Positions 1 to 11,630 of a stretch of DNA of 64,000 bases are shown in pieces. The DNA is from Eulemur rufifrons (lineage: Eukaryota > Chordata > Mammalia > Primates > Lemuridae): assembly GCF_041146395.1 (NCBI RefSeq), contig NC_091012.1, positions 11,336,193 through 11,400,192 on the forward strand. Reading direction: 5' to 3'. A model generated the notes under the pieces. It was not told where the DNA came from. It made no database searches and was given only the letters and a program-made list of their open reading frames with translations. A program made the position numbers and the translations under genes. How positions within the stretch are numbered: the stretch's first letter is position 1; each line of letters begins with the position of its first letter.

Positions 1-13
1 GTGTGTGTGTGTG
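1..13. repeat. (GT)n microsatellite, cut by the window edge
   Basis: The window opens in a run of GT dinucleotides. The repeat may continue to the left of the window. Confidence 0.8.
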
Positions 14-1950
14 ACTGTTTTTCTCTCAACTTTAGTAGGTAGCCAAAGTGAATATTTGCCCAAGATATTGTTTTGGTATGGGTTTTCCACTGAATGTCAA
101 ATATTTACTTTTTGCTTTTGAGTTAGTGAAACCTTTGTTTTTTAGTTTATTGTGCATTATATAGTATATATATTGCTCTTGCATTTCATTCACTCCTCAC
201 AATGTTTTGATTTAGGTAGTGGAGAAATTATACCTGTTTTATATATGAGAAGACAGGCTTTGAGAAGTATAAATTGAGTTTCCAAGATTTTAAATAAGAC
301 TTGGTAGATCAAGAATGTAATTTCCAGACACATTGAATATAGGAACAAAATTAATAGAATGACTTATATGGGCCTCTTTGGATATTACATTTTTTCTCAC
401 CCTTTTTTAGTGTACTAAAGTAATTAAGCTTTAGAGTTAAAACAGTAACATTAGATAATAAATGAAACAGAGGTACCAGTAACACAGAAATTTTCTTAAA
501 AGTCTAAGAAATGGAGTTAAGTGCTCTTAAGGAATATATGAAGGAAGAAAGGCATACTACAGTATATGAATTGTCACAGCTGAGTCACAGTCACTAAAAT
601 AAATTGAGGATTAAAAAAGTTAAGGCAAGACTTAGAGTTGATGCGGAGACAGATAAAAAATTGAGAGACTTAAAATATTTGTGTTATGGGCCATAAAACT
701 AATACAATGTGCAGTATAGGGATGACAGAGCAGGTCAGTAAATGCAGTGAGCCTTTACATAAATGGGTGCCCAGCTGTTGGCCCAGAAACTGCTTCTATT
801 TAATTGGGATATACTGCAATCAATGTTGAACTCAATCTCTTTCTCTGAAATGTGCTGGTTCTTTGATTAATTTCTTGGTTACTGCCCTCTCCCTTTAATA
901 TTTTGCAAGGAAAATTATTTCTCGATAGTTTACAATTGTATAATTTTAACACTGTTAGCCTTTAATAATGCATTTCATTTATTCTAAGTTACATATATTT
1001 TTACATTTTAACATCTGTGCAATTGAGAGGGATCTTACAACTAGTAGAATCTTAGAGGAAAAGCAGTATTCAACATTAGTGAGGTGTCTTATGGACTTTT
1101 TCCTCTGAGGGATGTTTACCTTAATTAATTAGTTTATTGTTTCCTCTCATGACAACTTTTATTATCCCATATGATGGCAAAGTTTGTCTTATGGAAATTC
1201 AATAATCTGTTTTGTAGTCTCACTTAAATAGGAGATTATCCCACTTTGGTGACCTGCAGGCATAGGTAGGATCAAAACTTTTTAGAAGCTGTTCTATGAC
1301 CTGCTCCAGAAGATAATTTTGATGAATCCCCAAATTCACCATGCTGTGGGAAGAAAAACATGGGAGTTTAGCTTTGGATATTGAGGGCAAAATGAAAAAC
1401 CTCACTTTCTGTTATGACAGTGTTCCTGTAGATTAGAAAATTAAACTTTTTATGCAGCCCTCTTAAATCTGCCATGATGAATATCCCAGATACATCACAG
1501 CTAAATAAATGAGTTCATTTATTGAATGGAGTTAAAATTAGCCTTTGATTATCTAAAGAATGCTTGCCAAAAACCACTGTTTATTTTACTATATTTGATA
1601 TATTGAGCTGGTGTCTGACAGTAATTGGCCACAGCATCACTTGCTACTTGAGACTGATCCTGAAATGTGCTCGTCATATCAGCATAGAGGAGGGTGATAG
1701 TGTTCCTATTTGATAAGTACAAGGAGGAGGTCATGTAGATGATTCATCTACTAGTTGCATCAGATTATTCAGGTACAAGTTGAAAAAAAAAGAAGTTGCC
1801 TAGCCTAGTTTTAGTCCACATGTATGGAAAGATTCAACTATGGTGCATTTCTCAGTAGAATTTTTATATTGTTTCCACCATATTTCTTCATATTTATTAC
1901 TACACACTTTTTTCAAGACTGCTAAAAGTGATTAAAATTAATGTGTACCT
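14..1950. other. No gene seen; AT-rich single-copy-looking DNA
   Basis: I see no convincing exon, retrocopy or young repeat here. The two open frames of about 60 codons on the minus strand show no family signature. The stretch lies upstream of the first recognisable exon of the cyclin-Y-like pseudogene and may be its intron, but no earlier exon was found. Confidence 0.5.
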
Positions 1951-2106
1951 ATTTTTTAGACAGAATCTCACTCTATCTTCCAGGCTGGAGTACAGGGTTG
2001 TAATCATAGCTCACTGCAGCCTTGAACTTATGGGCTCAGATGATTCTCTTGTATCAGCCTCCAAAAGTGCTGGATTACAGGCATGAGCCTGTATGCCTGT
2101 AATCAC
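1951..2106 (-). mobile_element. Alu fragment with internal deletion
   Basis: Read on the minus strand this is an Alu with its middle missing: the first part matches the A-rich end and right arm, and the part near 2060-2100 matches the GC-rich start of an arm. The 8-bp sequence aatgtgta flanks it at 1940-1947 and 2107-2114 and is the likely target-site duplication. It lies just upstream of a cyclin-Y-like exon. Confidence 0.8.
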
Positions 2107-2173
2107 AATGTGTAGCTGTTTTTAAAAGCATCTTTTTCATTCTTTTAAATTATCACATCTTTTTCCTCTACAG

Positions 2174-2248
2174 ATTTAACTTTGGAATCAAATCCAGCTG
2201 ACTATCCAAGGGCAAGAGCAATTTTTCTGAGCAAATCTAAAATGGATG
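2174..2248 (+). pseudogene. CCNYL1: CCNYL1-like exon a (75 bp)
   Basis: A pyrimidine-rich tract ending in cag precedes the exon and gtaaga follows it. Read with one base carried from a missing previous exon, it gives DLTLESNPADYPRARAIFL and then SKSKMD. The family has a very similar DLxLESNPSDHPRASTIFL segment. The open frame is kept, with several replacements. The last base begins the codon completed by the exon at 5001. Confidence 0.8.
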
Positions 2249-3029
2249 GTAAGACAATATTTTTTTCCTCCAAGAAAAGACTAAAAACTGTTTCTGTTTT
2301 ATGGAATGCCTTATAGAAAGTACTTAGAAGAGCTCATAATTACTTTAAAATTTTCAACTTTTCATTTGTTCACCTGTCATTTTGACATTTGATACACTTG
2401 CCTCTAGTTGTCACTGTTTCAGTGAGAACATCTAGACTTTCTGTTTATACAATTTGCCTCCTCTTTATGAACACAATAGGCCCCATGAATTAGAAGTGGT
2501 CATAGATTTATCCCCATCTCTCCATATTTCTTTACCCTTCTTGCCCTGCTCCAAAGAACACACTTTAAAGATGAACGATCGCATTTAGCCTGCAGTTAGG
2601 TTTTTATTTGAGCAAATGAAGAAAAACTCAGTTGTTTACATGTGGGGATTGAAACTATGATTTTGGCCCCTTTTAACACAGTGATCTAACCAGATGATCC
2701 TGTCACATCCACATCTGTCCTGCTCAGAAATTTAAGCTATTGGAAACCTTTTCATCCTAATGTAATATAAACATGCGCTGAGGTATTTCCCAGAGGTTGG
2801 CCTCAGCAAGTGAAACTACTGCCAATTTTCCAATCCTGCTTGTTTTAGGATGAGAATCAGAACCCTAGGATTGTTCTGCACTCCTGCTTATTTACCTTAA
2901 TGTTATGTTAAATCTTAGTTTATTTGCTAAAAGGCCATCTACAACCAGGTTTTTCAGTTGATCTCAACAGCAAGAATACAAGAAGTGAGGGTTGTATTAC
3001 ATAAGAATATTAGAAGTCTGCCTCTCTGA

Positions 3030-3731
3030 GGGGTCATATGAGCTGCAGCGGCTCTAAAGCAGAGGGAACTGGCTCAGGCCTCCTCCGCTTTGGCCCCAGG
3101 CCCGGCTCCCACAGCGCCGCCCACTGGTGCCGCCCCACCGCAGAGAACAAGACCAGCCCCGCAGGGCCAGCAGAGGGACCCTGGCCTGGAGCCACGGCTG
3201 GGGGCATGGGGCCCTTGGCTGCGTGGGCGGGACCAGCCCAGCGGGGCGGCTCAGGTGTGGGTGGGCAGCGCGCGGTTTACCTACTGCGGAGCGCGGCGGC
3301 AGAGACGCAAAGCCTGCGGTGTCCAGCCCGCTTCTGCTGGACTTCTTAATGCAGCAGGAGGATTACTCACCCAGGGTCCCTGATGTAGTGACTGGTTACT
3401 ACCTGAACCCTTCTGGCTTTGAGGCCTCAGACCCACACATAATTCGGCTCATCTCCCTAGCTGCCCAGAAATTCATCCCAGATATTGCCAACGATGCCCT
3501 ACAGCACTGCAAAATGAAGGGCACAGCCTCCGGCAGCTCCCGGAGCAAGAGCAAGGACCACAAGTCCACTGGAACCGCAGAGGACCTGGCCCTGCCCTCA
3601 GCGAGTATGGCATCAATGCGAAGAAGCCCCACTACTTCACCTGAGCCACCTGACCTAATTGTGCTTGTCTATCCCATGTCCCCACACCAGCCTGTTTTCA
3701 TAATAAACTGGATTGTGACAAAAAAAAAAAG
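3030..3731 (+). pseudogene. TAF10: TAF10 processed pseudogene
   Basis: This is an intronless copy of the mRNA for TAF10, a histone-fold subunit shared by TFIID and SAGA. The start codon at 3038 opens MSCSGS. The histone-fold part around 3350-3540 reads VTGYYLN, GFEASDP, IIRLISLAAQKF and IANDALQHCKMKGTASGSS. The normal end, KKPHYFT plus a stop, is at 3620-3644 but in another frame. At least two frameshifts, near 3300 and 3600, therefore split the frame. The 3'UTR has AATAAA at 3702-3707, and an A-tract at 3720-3730 marks the copied poly(A) tail. The 5' half is GC-rich, unlike its surroundings, as expected for a TAF10 cDNA. It sits in the first intron of the cyclin-Y-like pseudogene. Target-site duplications were not resolved. 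Confidence 0.95.
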
Positions 3732-4474
3732 GAATGCAGCACAATAAAAAATAGGGGTTTCTTTTTTTTCCCCTATCCTTCAGAAATGAAGAAATTGGGT
3801 ATCTGCCTATACTGCATTTCCATAGTTTGTGTGTACTTTGCCTGTCTTGAACCAATCATTTCTGGTTAGGATCACTGTATTTCTCCATTTCTTGCAGAGC
3901 CATGAGCTTCTCTCATGTAGAGTGTGTGGAAGCAGAAGAAAACTATCCCATCCCCCTGTCTCTTCAGTGGTGAGAAATGTGTGCCTAACATGCCATCCAG
4001 CCTCAGAGGAGGAGGCAGTGTGGGAAACAAAGTGCAGCCAAAGTCCCTCTTGGAGCATTTACTCTTCTGACCTTTGGTACAACAAAATTATTTTGTGTTC
4101 TGTAGGTACCATGTTCAATGCAGTTAGCACACTCATTTTAAAATTTCAATGTCAGCTAGGTTACTTTCCAGTTATGTAAAGGCCAATTTATTTTTCAGTG
4201 ACATATTAGTACATCACCAATGAGGATGCTTCCAGGGATTCAGATGCATCTAGGGATTGGTGCCTGACCAGAGACTGGTTCTTAAGAGCTGTCCGCTGGT
4301 AGATACTGGTAATTAAAGTAAGCTGTGTGTCAATGTAGAATTAGAAGATACTACTGGGTAGTGGTTCCAATATGCAACAGGTTTACTTTTTGATTAGCTA
4401 AATTTCTCATCTGGCCTAATTTGTTTTGCTCTTTTCTACATGGGGATTCTTTCACTTATATGTAATAGACTTTC

Positions 4475-4771
<297 letters not shown>

Positions 4772-5000
4772 TGCATATAATAGAATATCTGTTAAATCAA
4801 AAAGTAAAACTAACATTTTAGATTTTACTTTATGACATTCATCTTGTGAGGTGATTTAAATTATAAATTTTGCAGAAAATTATTTTTAAAAGAATGGAAT
4901 TTTATCTGATTTTGTATATTGGTAATTCATCAGATATTTAGCAACTACTTTTATTCTATGCATTTGTATCAGAATTGATCAGTTTTTTTATTATTTTGAG

Positions 5001-5035
5001 GGCAAGAAAAGAGGAAGAGCAACCATTTAAACCAC
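5001..5035 (+). pseudogene. CCNYL1: CCNYL1-like exon b (35 bp)
   Basis: Acceptor-like sequence ends in gag at 5000 and a strong donor gtaagt follows at 5036. With one base carried over, the exon reads GQEKRKSNHLNH. The EKRKSNHLNH part is the same as I recall for CCNYL1; CCNY differs here. The exon ends on a codon boundary, which fits the exon starting at 18314. The intron to that exon is 13.3 kb. Confidence 0.8.
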
Positions 5036-6002
5036 GTAAGTAAACTGTTGAAAAATTAAGACATTAATAGTTTGAATTAAAAGTATGTCTGTCATGATTC
5101 CTTAAAAATATAAAGGGGAACACATACTGTTAGCATGGAACTCTTTTTTGTAGATTTTCTAAATCTCTTCTATTTTCCTGAGTATCAAACTTATGTGGAA
5201 AAGCCTTTGACTGAGTGGTGCCAATTTTTTAAGGATTTCTAACATTTCAGCTAAATTTCAATAACTTGGTTGTGGTATAAAGATCTGCCTTAAACATTTT
5301 TGCCTTAATTGTTTAAACTTATTTTTTAATCAAAGTAAGAGTGATAATAGCTAAGTTCATTTTTAGCACTCTCTGCTGATTTTCTGTCATAGCAGGTAAA
5401 AGCTGAACTTCCTCACTCCACCATGACCTTATTTCCCTCCCTCCATTTCCTTAACATGTATCACATTTTGTATTAAATGAATAATTAATATTTGCATTAT
5501 TATGACTATTCAAATATTGTTTGTTGCTGAGTCATACAGTTTTATTGCTGTTCTTCTTCTGCACACCCTTCATTCTTTCTCATAAATATTTCTGAAATCT
5601 GAGCACCTCACTTCTCCCAGACAATCCCCTTTTCTTAGCCTACATTAGCTCACACAACCAAATAAGTGGTCACCGGCTGGTCTCCCTGCTTTCACATCCT
5701 TCTATTTCTTGTGGAATTAACTTCCTGACTATATTTATTTGCCTGTTTTCTAACAGCTATTAATCCCCCAAATTTTGTGACATTTGTCACATGCCCATCT
5801 AAATATTTTCCATCTACTAAAATATATCTGTTTCATTTTTCTCTTGGAGACAACTCCTCTCAGCCTTTTGTCATTCTCCTCCAGTATGGACTGCTTTGTT
5901 TTGCTAGTCCTGCTTTGTTAGCCTGTTTTTCTGGGACATCTCTTTGAAGTCCTCTGGGATCTCACATAATGGCTCCCTTGTGTCAGATCCCCTATGCCAT
6001 AG

Positions 6003-6345
<343 letters not shown>

Positions 6346-7121
6346 CATAATCCCTAGTTTTACTGGAGCACATTCCCCCAGGAAAGGGCACATGGGCAGA
6401 CATTCTTGGAGATCTAGCCTGTCTGAAAATCCCTCCCATTTGATAGAACATAAAATTCTAGCTTGAAATTAAATTTCATCATCTGAAGACATTTCTCTAT
6501 TGTGTTCTCAATTTAGTGTGGTCCTTGCATCTGTTGCCATTGTGTGATACATTATATGTAACCAATTTGTCATCTTTATCCCTTTCCTTCTCTGAAAGAA
6601 TTTTAGTGCATTCTCTATATCTGGGATTAATGCAATTTTGTAATATGGTTTGGGGGGATTTTTTTCATTTTATTGGGTCCACTAAGTTTGCAGACCATCT
6701 CTTCTAGAGAGTTTTGTTTCCTTGATATTTTTTCTGTTTCTTCTTTTTTCTTATATCCTTATTCAAATGTTGGGCCTCTTTGACCAGTATTTCTGCATTG
6801 ATCTTTAATTATCCCTCCACTGCTTTCCAGTTTGTCTTTTTGTTCTACTTCCTGGGGATTCTTTGACTGTATACTCTAACACTTCAATTAAAAGTTTTGT
6901 CTTTTTGAGAGTATTTTAAGAAATTTTTTGAAGTTTTTATTTTCTACTGAATTTTTACCACTTCTATAAATTCCTTTTTCCTGTTGTTTTGATCTCTCTT
7001 GTTGGAGCCTTCTCTCAAATGTGTGGTGGTGGTCCCTGTATTTTTCTAATTGGAAACGCCATGCAGGAGCAGGACTTTTGTTAACTGATGGCTTTCACTG
7101 TGAGGATTTGAAGGACAAGCT
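6346..7121. other. No gene seen
   Basis: T-rich sequence without recognisable exons. The 63-codon and 82-codon plus-strand open frames lack any family signature. The end of the second runs into the LINE-1 tail at 7122. Confidence 0.4.
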
Positions 7122-7267
7122 GGGTTTTTTTTTTTTTTCAGCTTATGATGGGGGTACGAAAGTTCAGGTTATATATATTGCCCATGTCCTGCCCATCCCC
7201 CCGAGTCAGAACATTCAAGCGTGTCCATTCCCCAGTCAGTGCGCAATGCACTCATCACGTAGGTATT
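7122..7267 (-). mobile_element. Lemur-type LINE-1 3' end, strongly 5'-truncated
   Basis: A T-run is followed by the reverse complement of the LINE-1 3'UTR: 'cagcttatgatgggggtac', then one G-rich unit ending at the 'gtaggtatta' point. About 145 bp remain. This is the same 3'UTR family found ten more times in the window. Confidence 0.88.
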
Positions 7268-7843
7268 AGCTGAGAGTCTTTTCTCTGGGACAGTTCAGGC
7301 TCTTCAGAGAAAAAGCTCTTCATTTTCTACCCGGGAAGTGCAAACTTGGCTAATTGTACATTTTTCAGTGAATGGACTTTTCCCATTTTCCAAATTTCAG
7401 CCCTAGTATGTCTGAGACTGGTACCTCTGAGCCCAGAAACACTCAGGTTTATAGCTCCAGGAATACACATCTAAATTCCTTATAAGATGGGGGCACAGGT
7501 GGAGGAGGGGCTCTAACCACAGATTTTGAACTGACTTTGTTGGCTTTTGTTTTGTTTTACCTACCTCCCACAGTGCCATGTGCCTTCTGAATTCTGAGAC
7601 TGCCTTGAGTTCAATGAGGCTGTTCCAGTCATTCTCTATGTGCACCATAGTTGTGCTTCCATACCAGTTACCACTCCTTTGTCATCTTTTTATCTTTCAA
7701 TATGAAAAATAATCTGCTATCAATCCTTATTCCTGGTCTTCTATACAACCTTTATTTGATGCCTTTAATTCTAATGAATTTCAGGAGGGAGAGGAAATAA
7801 ATTCATGGTCTACCCATTAAACCCAAATTTAGAAGCTATACCT

Positions 7844-7857
7844 AAAGTATAAATCTA
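7844..7857. repeat. Left target-site duplication of outer LINE-1 (14 bp)
   Basis: aaagtataaatcta here is repeated exactly at 12701-12714, directly after the A-rich tail of the outer LINE-1. The pair brackets everything between as one founding insertion plus later nested ones. Confidence 0.85.
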
Positions 7858-8176
7858 TACTATCAGCAGGGTGTTAAAGTCTCCAGCTACTATAGTATTG
7901 TTATCTATCATTTGGTTCAGATCAAGTAGGGTTTGTTTTATGAATCTGGGTGCACCTAAATTGGGTGCATATATATTAAGTATAGTTATGTCTTCTTGCT
8001 GAATTGTACCCTTCACGAGTATATAGTAACTATCTTTGTTTTTCATTACTTTTCTTAATTTAAAAACTAAGTTATTGGAGATTAAAACCGCCACACCAGC
8101 TTTCTTTTGGCTTCCATTTGCTTGAAATATCGATTTCCACCCTTTTATTTTCAGTCTAAATGCATCTTTGCATGTA
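7858..8176 (-). mobile_element. L1-A inverted 5' segment (ORF2 endonuclease start)
   Basis: On the minus strand the frame gives the endonuclease motifs QANG, KKAGVAVLIS, ILNIYAPN and DFNT. Inversion of the 5' end is the known twin-priming outcome of LINE-1 integration. Confidence 0.85.
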
Positions 8177-8179
8177 CAT

Positions 8180-8847
8180 ATACACTATATAATGCTGAAG
8201 GATATAGTTTCATAAGAAGACATAACTATACTTAATATGTATGCACCCAACTTAGGTGCGCACAGATTCATAAAGCAAACCCTACTTGATCTAAACCAAA
8301 TGATAAACAGCAACACCATAATAGCCGGAGACTTCAAAATCCAGCTGACAGCACAGGACAGATCATCCAAACAGAAAATAAACAAATAAATAATGGACTT
8401 AAATACAATACTAGAACAAATGGGTCTGACTGACATCTACAGGACATTCTACCCAAAATCCACTGAATATACATTCTTCTCATCAGCTCATGGGACATTC
8501 TCTAAGATTGACCATATCCTAGGACATAAAGCATGTCTTAAAAAATTCAAAAAAATAGAAATTATACCATGCATCTTCTCAGATCACAGAGGAATAAAGG
8601 TAGACATTAACCCTAACAGAAATTCTCATTTCTACTCAAAGTCATGGAAGTTAAACAACCTTCTCCTGAACGATTATTTTATAAATGAAGAAATCAAAAT
8701 GGAAATCAAAAGATTCTTTGAATTAAATGACAAAGGAGACACAACTTATCAAAATCTGTGGGACGCAGCTAAAGCAGTCCTGAGGGGAAAATTCATTTCC
8801 ATAAATGCCTATATCAAAAAGACAGAAAACTTATAAATAGACAACCT
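8180..8847 (+). mobile_element. L1-A plus-strand endonuclease segment
   Basis: From about 8214 the frame reads ILNMYAPNLGA and IAGDF. A 147-codon frame (8393-8836) then carries [43 protein letters not shown] and [18 protein letters not shown]: endonuclease end and linker. The segment stops exactly where the PDCL3 copy begins and resumes at 11630 ([11 protein letters not shown]). Confidence 0.9.
8835..8847. repeat. Left target-site duplication of PDCL3 retrocopy (13 bp)
   Basis: aaatagacaacct ends the left LINE-1 segment and recurs at 11617-11629, directly after the poly(A) tract. It contains LINE-1 ORF2 linker codons (IDNL), so the LINE-1 was the target. Confidence 0.9.
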
Positions 8848-8887
8848 GGGTACTTCAGCCGGACTGGCGTGAGCAGTTGGAGACACA

Positions 8888-9610
8888 ATGCAGGACTCCA
8901 GTGCAGACACTGAGTGGAATGACATCTTACGCAAAAAGGGCATCTTGCCTTCAAAGCAAAGTCTGGAGGATTTGGAAAAGGAGGCAGAAGAGGAGGAGCA
9001 GAGAGTCCTCCAGCAGTCAGTGGTGAAAACATATGAAGATATGACTTTGGTAGAGCTGGAGGATCATGAAGATGAATTTAATGAGGAGGATGAACGTGCT
9101 ATTGAAATGTACAGGCAGCAAAGACTGGCTGAGTGGAAAGCAACTAAATTGAAGAATAAATTTGGAGAAGTTTTGGAGATCTCAGGAAAGGATTATGTTC
9201 AAGAAGTTACCAAAGACATTGAAGGCTTGTGGGTAGTCTTGTACCTTTACAAACAAGGGATTCCCCTCTGTGCCCTGATAAATCAACACCTCAGTGGACT
9301 TGCCAGGAAGTTTCCTGATGTCAAATTTATCAAAGCCATTTCAACAACCTGCATACCCAATTATCCTGATAGGAATCTGCCCACGATATTTGTTTACCTT
9401 GAAGGTGATATCAAGGCTCAGTTTATTGGTCCTCTGGTGTTTGGCGGCATGAACCTGACAAGAGATGAGCTGGAGTGGAAACTGTCTGAGTCTGGAGCAG
9501 TCAAGACAGATCTGGAGGAGAACCCTAAGAAACCGATTGAAGACACATTGCTGTCCTCAGTGTGGTGCTCTGTCCCTCTGAGGAGGGATAGTGATTCGGA
9601 GGATGACTAA
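8888..9610 (+). CDS. PDCL3: Phosducin-like 3 retrocopy, intact ORF of 240 codons
   Basis: The frame encodes a full-length phosducin-like protein; human PDCL3, as I recall it, has 239 residues. PDCL3 is a cytosolic thioredoxin-fold cochaperone that works with the CCT chaperonin and has been tied to VEGFR2 folding and caspase control. The N-terminal third (about 1-85) is acidic and helical and includes [26 protein letters not shown] and [15 protein letters not shown]. The thioredoxin-like domain (about 86-205) includes [49 protein letters not shown] and [18 protein letters not shown]. The acidic tail ends DSDSEDD. No stop or frameshift was found. Visible changes include VTKDIEGLW for VTKAGEGLW and a replaced stretch near the C-terminus ([11 protein letters not shown]). 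It is intronless with poly(A) and target-site duplication, so it is a retrocopy. No promoter of its own is evident; whether it is transcribed is unknown. Confidence 0.85.
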   Translation: MQDSSADTEWNDILRKKGILPSKQSLEDLEKEAEEEEQRVLQQSVVKTYEDMTLVELEDHEDEFNEEDERAIEMYRQQRLAEWKATKLKNKFGEVLEISGKDYVQEVTKDIEGLWVVLYLYKQGIPLCALINQHLSGLARKFPDVKFIKAISTTCIPNYPDRNLPTIFVYLEGDIKAQFIGPLVFGGMNLTRDELEWKLSESGAVKTDLEENPKKPIEDTLLSSVWCSVPLRRDSDSEDD

Positions 9611-9987
9611 GGCTGCAGCTGCCACAGCTTGCCTAACTTTCTTGATGTGACAAATTGTCCGGATTTTTGTAAACAAGAAAAAGAAAGAATGAATCCTTTG
9701 GGTTTTTAGCCTTTTATAATTATGTTTCAAATCCCATACATTTTAGAAATGATTATTGCTGGGAATTCTACTAAATTTCTTGGAACTCTTTTTAAATTAT
9801 AACATTTCTTTAAAAAAAAATTTAAAATGGCCATTGGTATGGCAAATGTTTACGTTTTTCTCACTTATATTTTAAGTAAGTCATAAAACCTAGTCACTAT
9901 TTTTTGACATATATAAAAAGGAATATGACGTTTTAAGTAAATGTGAATAAATTATACAGTGGAAAATGGCAAACTAAGCTTTATAGT

Positions 9988-10002
9988 TACATTGTTTATT
10001 TT
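9988..10002. repeat. Left target-site duplication of inner LINE-1 (15 bp)
   Basis: tacattgtttatttt is repeated at 11041-11055. Both copies are PDCL3 3'UTR sequence, which places the inner LINE-1 inside the retrocopy. Confidence 0.85.
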
Positions 10003-11040
10003 ATTTAATTTTATTTTTTATTTCACATTATTGTTGTGGGGGATACAGAATTGCAGGTTACATACGTTGCCCATGTACCGCCTTTCCCCCCAAGTCAGAG
10101 CTCCAGGCGTGTCTGTTCCCCAGATAGTGCGCGTTGCACCCATAATGTAGGTATATATCCCTCCCTTCCCCACCCCCCCTTCCCGAGTCAGCACCTTCAG
10201 GCATTACCATTCCCCAAATGGTGCGCAATGCACTCATTGTGTAGGCATACACCCATCCCCTCCCCCACCCCCCATCTCAGTCTGATATCCGATTGGTGTC
10301 GTTCCCAGATGTGTATTTAGGTGATGATCAGGGAAATCAATTTTCTGGTGAGTACATCTGATGCTTGTTTTTCCATTCTTTGGATACTTCACTTAATATA
10401 ATGGGTCCCAACTCTCTCCAGGAGAACCATAGAGATGTCGTATCTTCATTGTTTCTTATAGCTGAGTAATATTCCATGGTATACATATACCACAGCTTAC
10501 TAATCCAATCATGTATTGATGGGCATTTGGGTTTTTTCCACATCTTTGCTATTGTGAATTGTGCTGCTATAAACATTCAGGTACATGTGTCTTTGTTATA
10601 GAATGACCTTTTTTCCTTTGGGTAGATGCCCAATAATGGGATTGCTGGATCAAATGGCAGGTCTACTTGAATCTGTTTAAGATACCTACATAATGCTTTC
10701 CACAGGGGTTGCACTAGTTTGCAGTCCCACCAGCAGTGTATGAGTGTTCCTGTCTCTCCACATCCACGCCAACATGTGTTGTTTTGGGTTGGGAAAAAAT
10801 TTTTGCAAGAATCTATTTAGGACTCAGGAAAATCAGCAAGAAAAAATCAAACAACCCTATCAAAAAGTGGGCAAATGACATGAATAGAAACTTCTCAAAA
10901 GAAGATATAAGAATGGCTAACAAACATATAAAAAAATGCTCAACATCCCTAATCATCAGAGAAATGCAAATCAAAACCACAATGAAATATCACTTAACCC
11001 CAGTGAGAAAGGCCTTTATCAAAAAAAAAACCCAAAACAA
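10003..11040 (-). mobile_element. Inner LINE-1 (L1-B), minus, with 5' inversion
   Basis: From left to right: T-rich tail, a 3'UTR with two G-rich units (about 10036-10270), then the reverse-strand C-terminal ORF2 with [16 protein letters not shown] and [10 protein letters not shown]. It continues on the minus strand to about 10792, where the codons for QNNT are reached. From about 10793 the sequence flips: the plus strand gives [33 protein letters not shown] and TPVRKAF, ending again at QNNT at about 11043. The two halves meet at the same ORF2 point, a textbook twin-priming inversion. The 15-bp duplication flanks the whole. Confidence 0.9.
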
Positions 11041-11630
11041 TACATTGTTTATTTTTATTTTATAAAGATAGCAATACGATTATCAACTCAACATATAGGA
11101 ACAATCTCTAGAGAAAAAAAATCTTAGTATTCTGTTTAGAAGAAATAGGCAATTTTTGTGAAACAAACATTATCTTATCAAAGCAATAATGGAAGGATTC
11201 CAGTTTACTGCCATATTTGATTAAATGTTTTTTCTAGTTAATATTTATCTCAGACTGTCGAGGCATCAGCTATTTTCATTACTATAAAAGGCCACATTAA
11301 ATTCTTTTTTGGAAATAAAGATATAAGCACACATATAAAGAGATAAAGTGTACCTCAGTCAATAAAAAACATCAAGTTGTTTTGTGAACCAGAATCCTGT
11401 TAGCTTCATCATTCTTGTCAAATTGACATTGATAACAGAAAAATTAGAGGAAACATTATTTCCTAATATTTGTGTTGAATGATACAGTACTTAATGCTGG
11501 TTAGAATCTTAAAAATCTGAATCAGCATGGAGTTCTTTCATTATATTGTAAAATTTAATTTTCCTCTAATTCAAAGAATGCTAAGTATCTGTCACGCAAA
11601 AAAAAAAAAAAAAAAAAAATAGACAACCTA

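Larger units (their letters stand above)
8848..11619 (+). mobile_element. PDCL3: PDCL3 retrocopy insertion (with nested LINE-1)
   Basis: The insertion starts with a 40-bp 5'UTR (8848-8887), continues through the intact frame 8888-9610 and a long 3'UTR, and ends in a 22-base A-run (11598-11619). A 13-bp duplication of LINE-1 sequence flanks it. Removing the second LINE-1 and one copy of its duplication (about 1.05 kb) leaves a cDNA of about 1.7 kb. An AATAAA at 9946-9951 is an upstream poly(A) signal that was not the end point of this copy. The segment 11056-11597 is assigned to the 3'UTR only because it lies inside the duplication and before the A-run. Confidence 0.85.
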
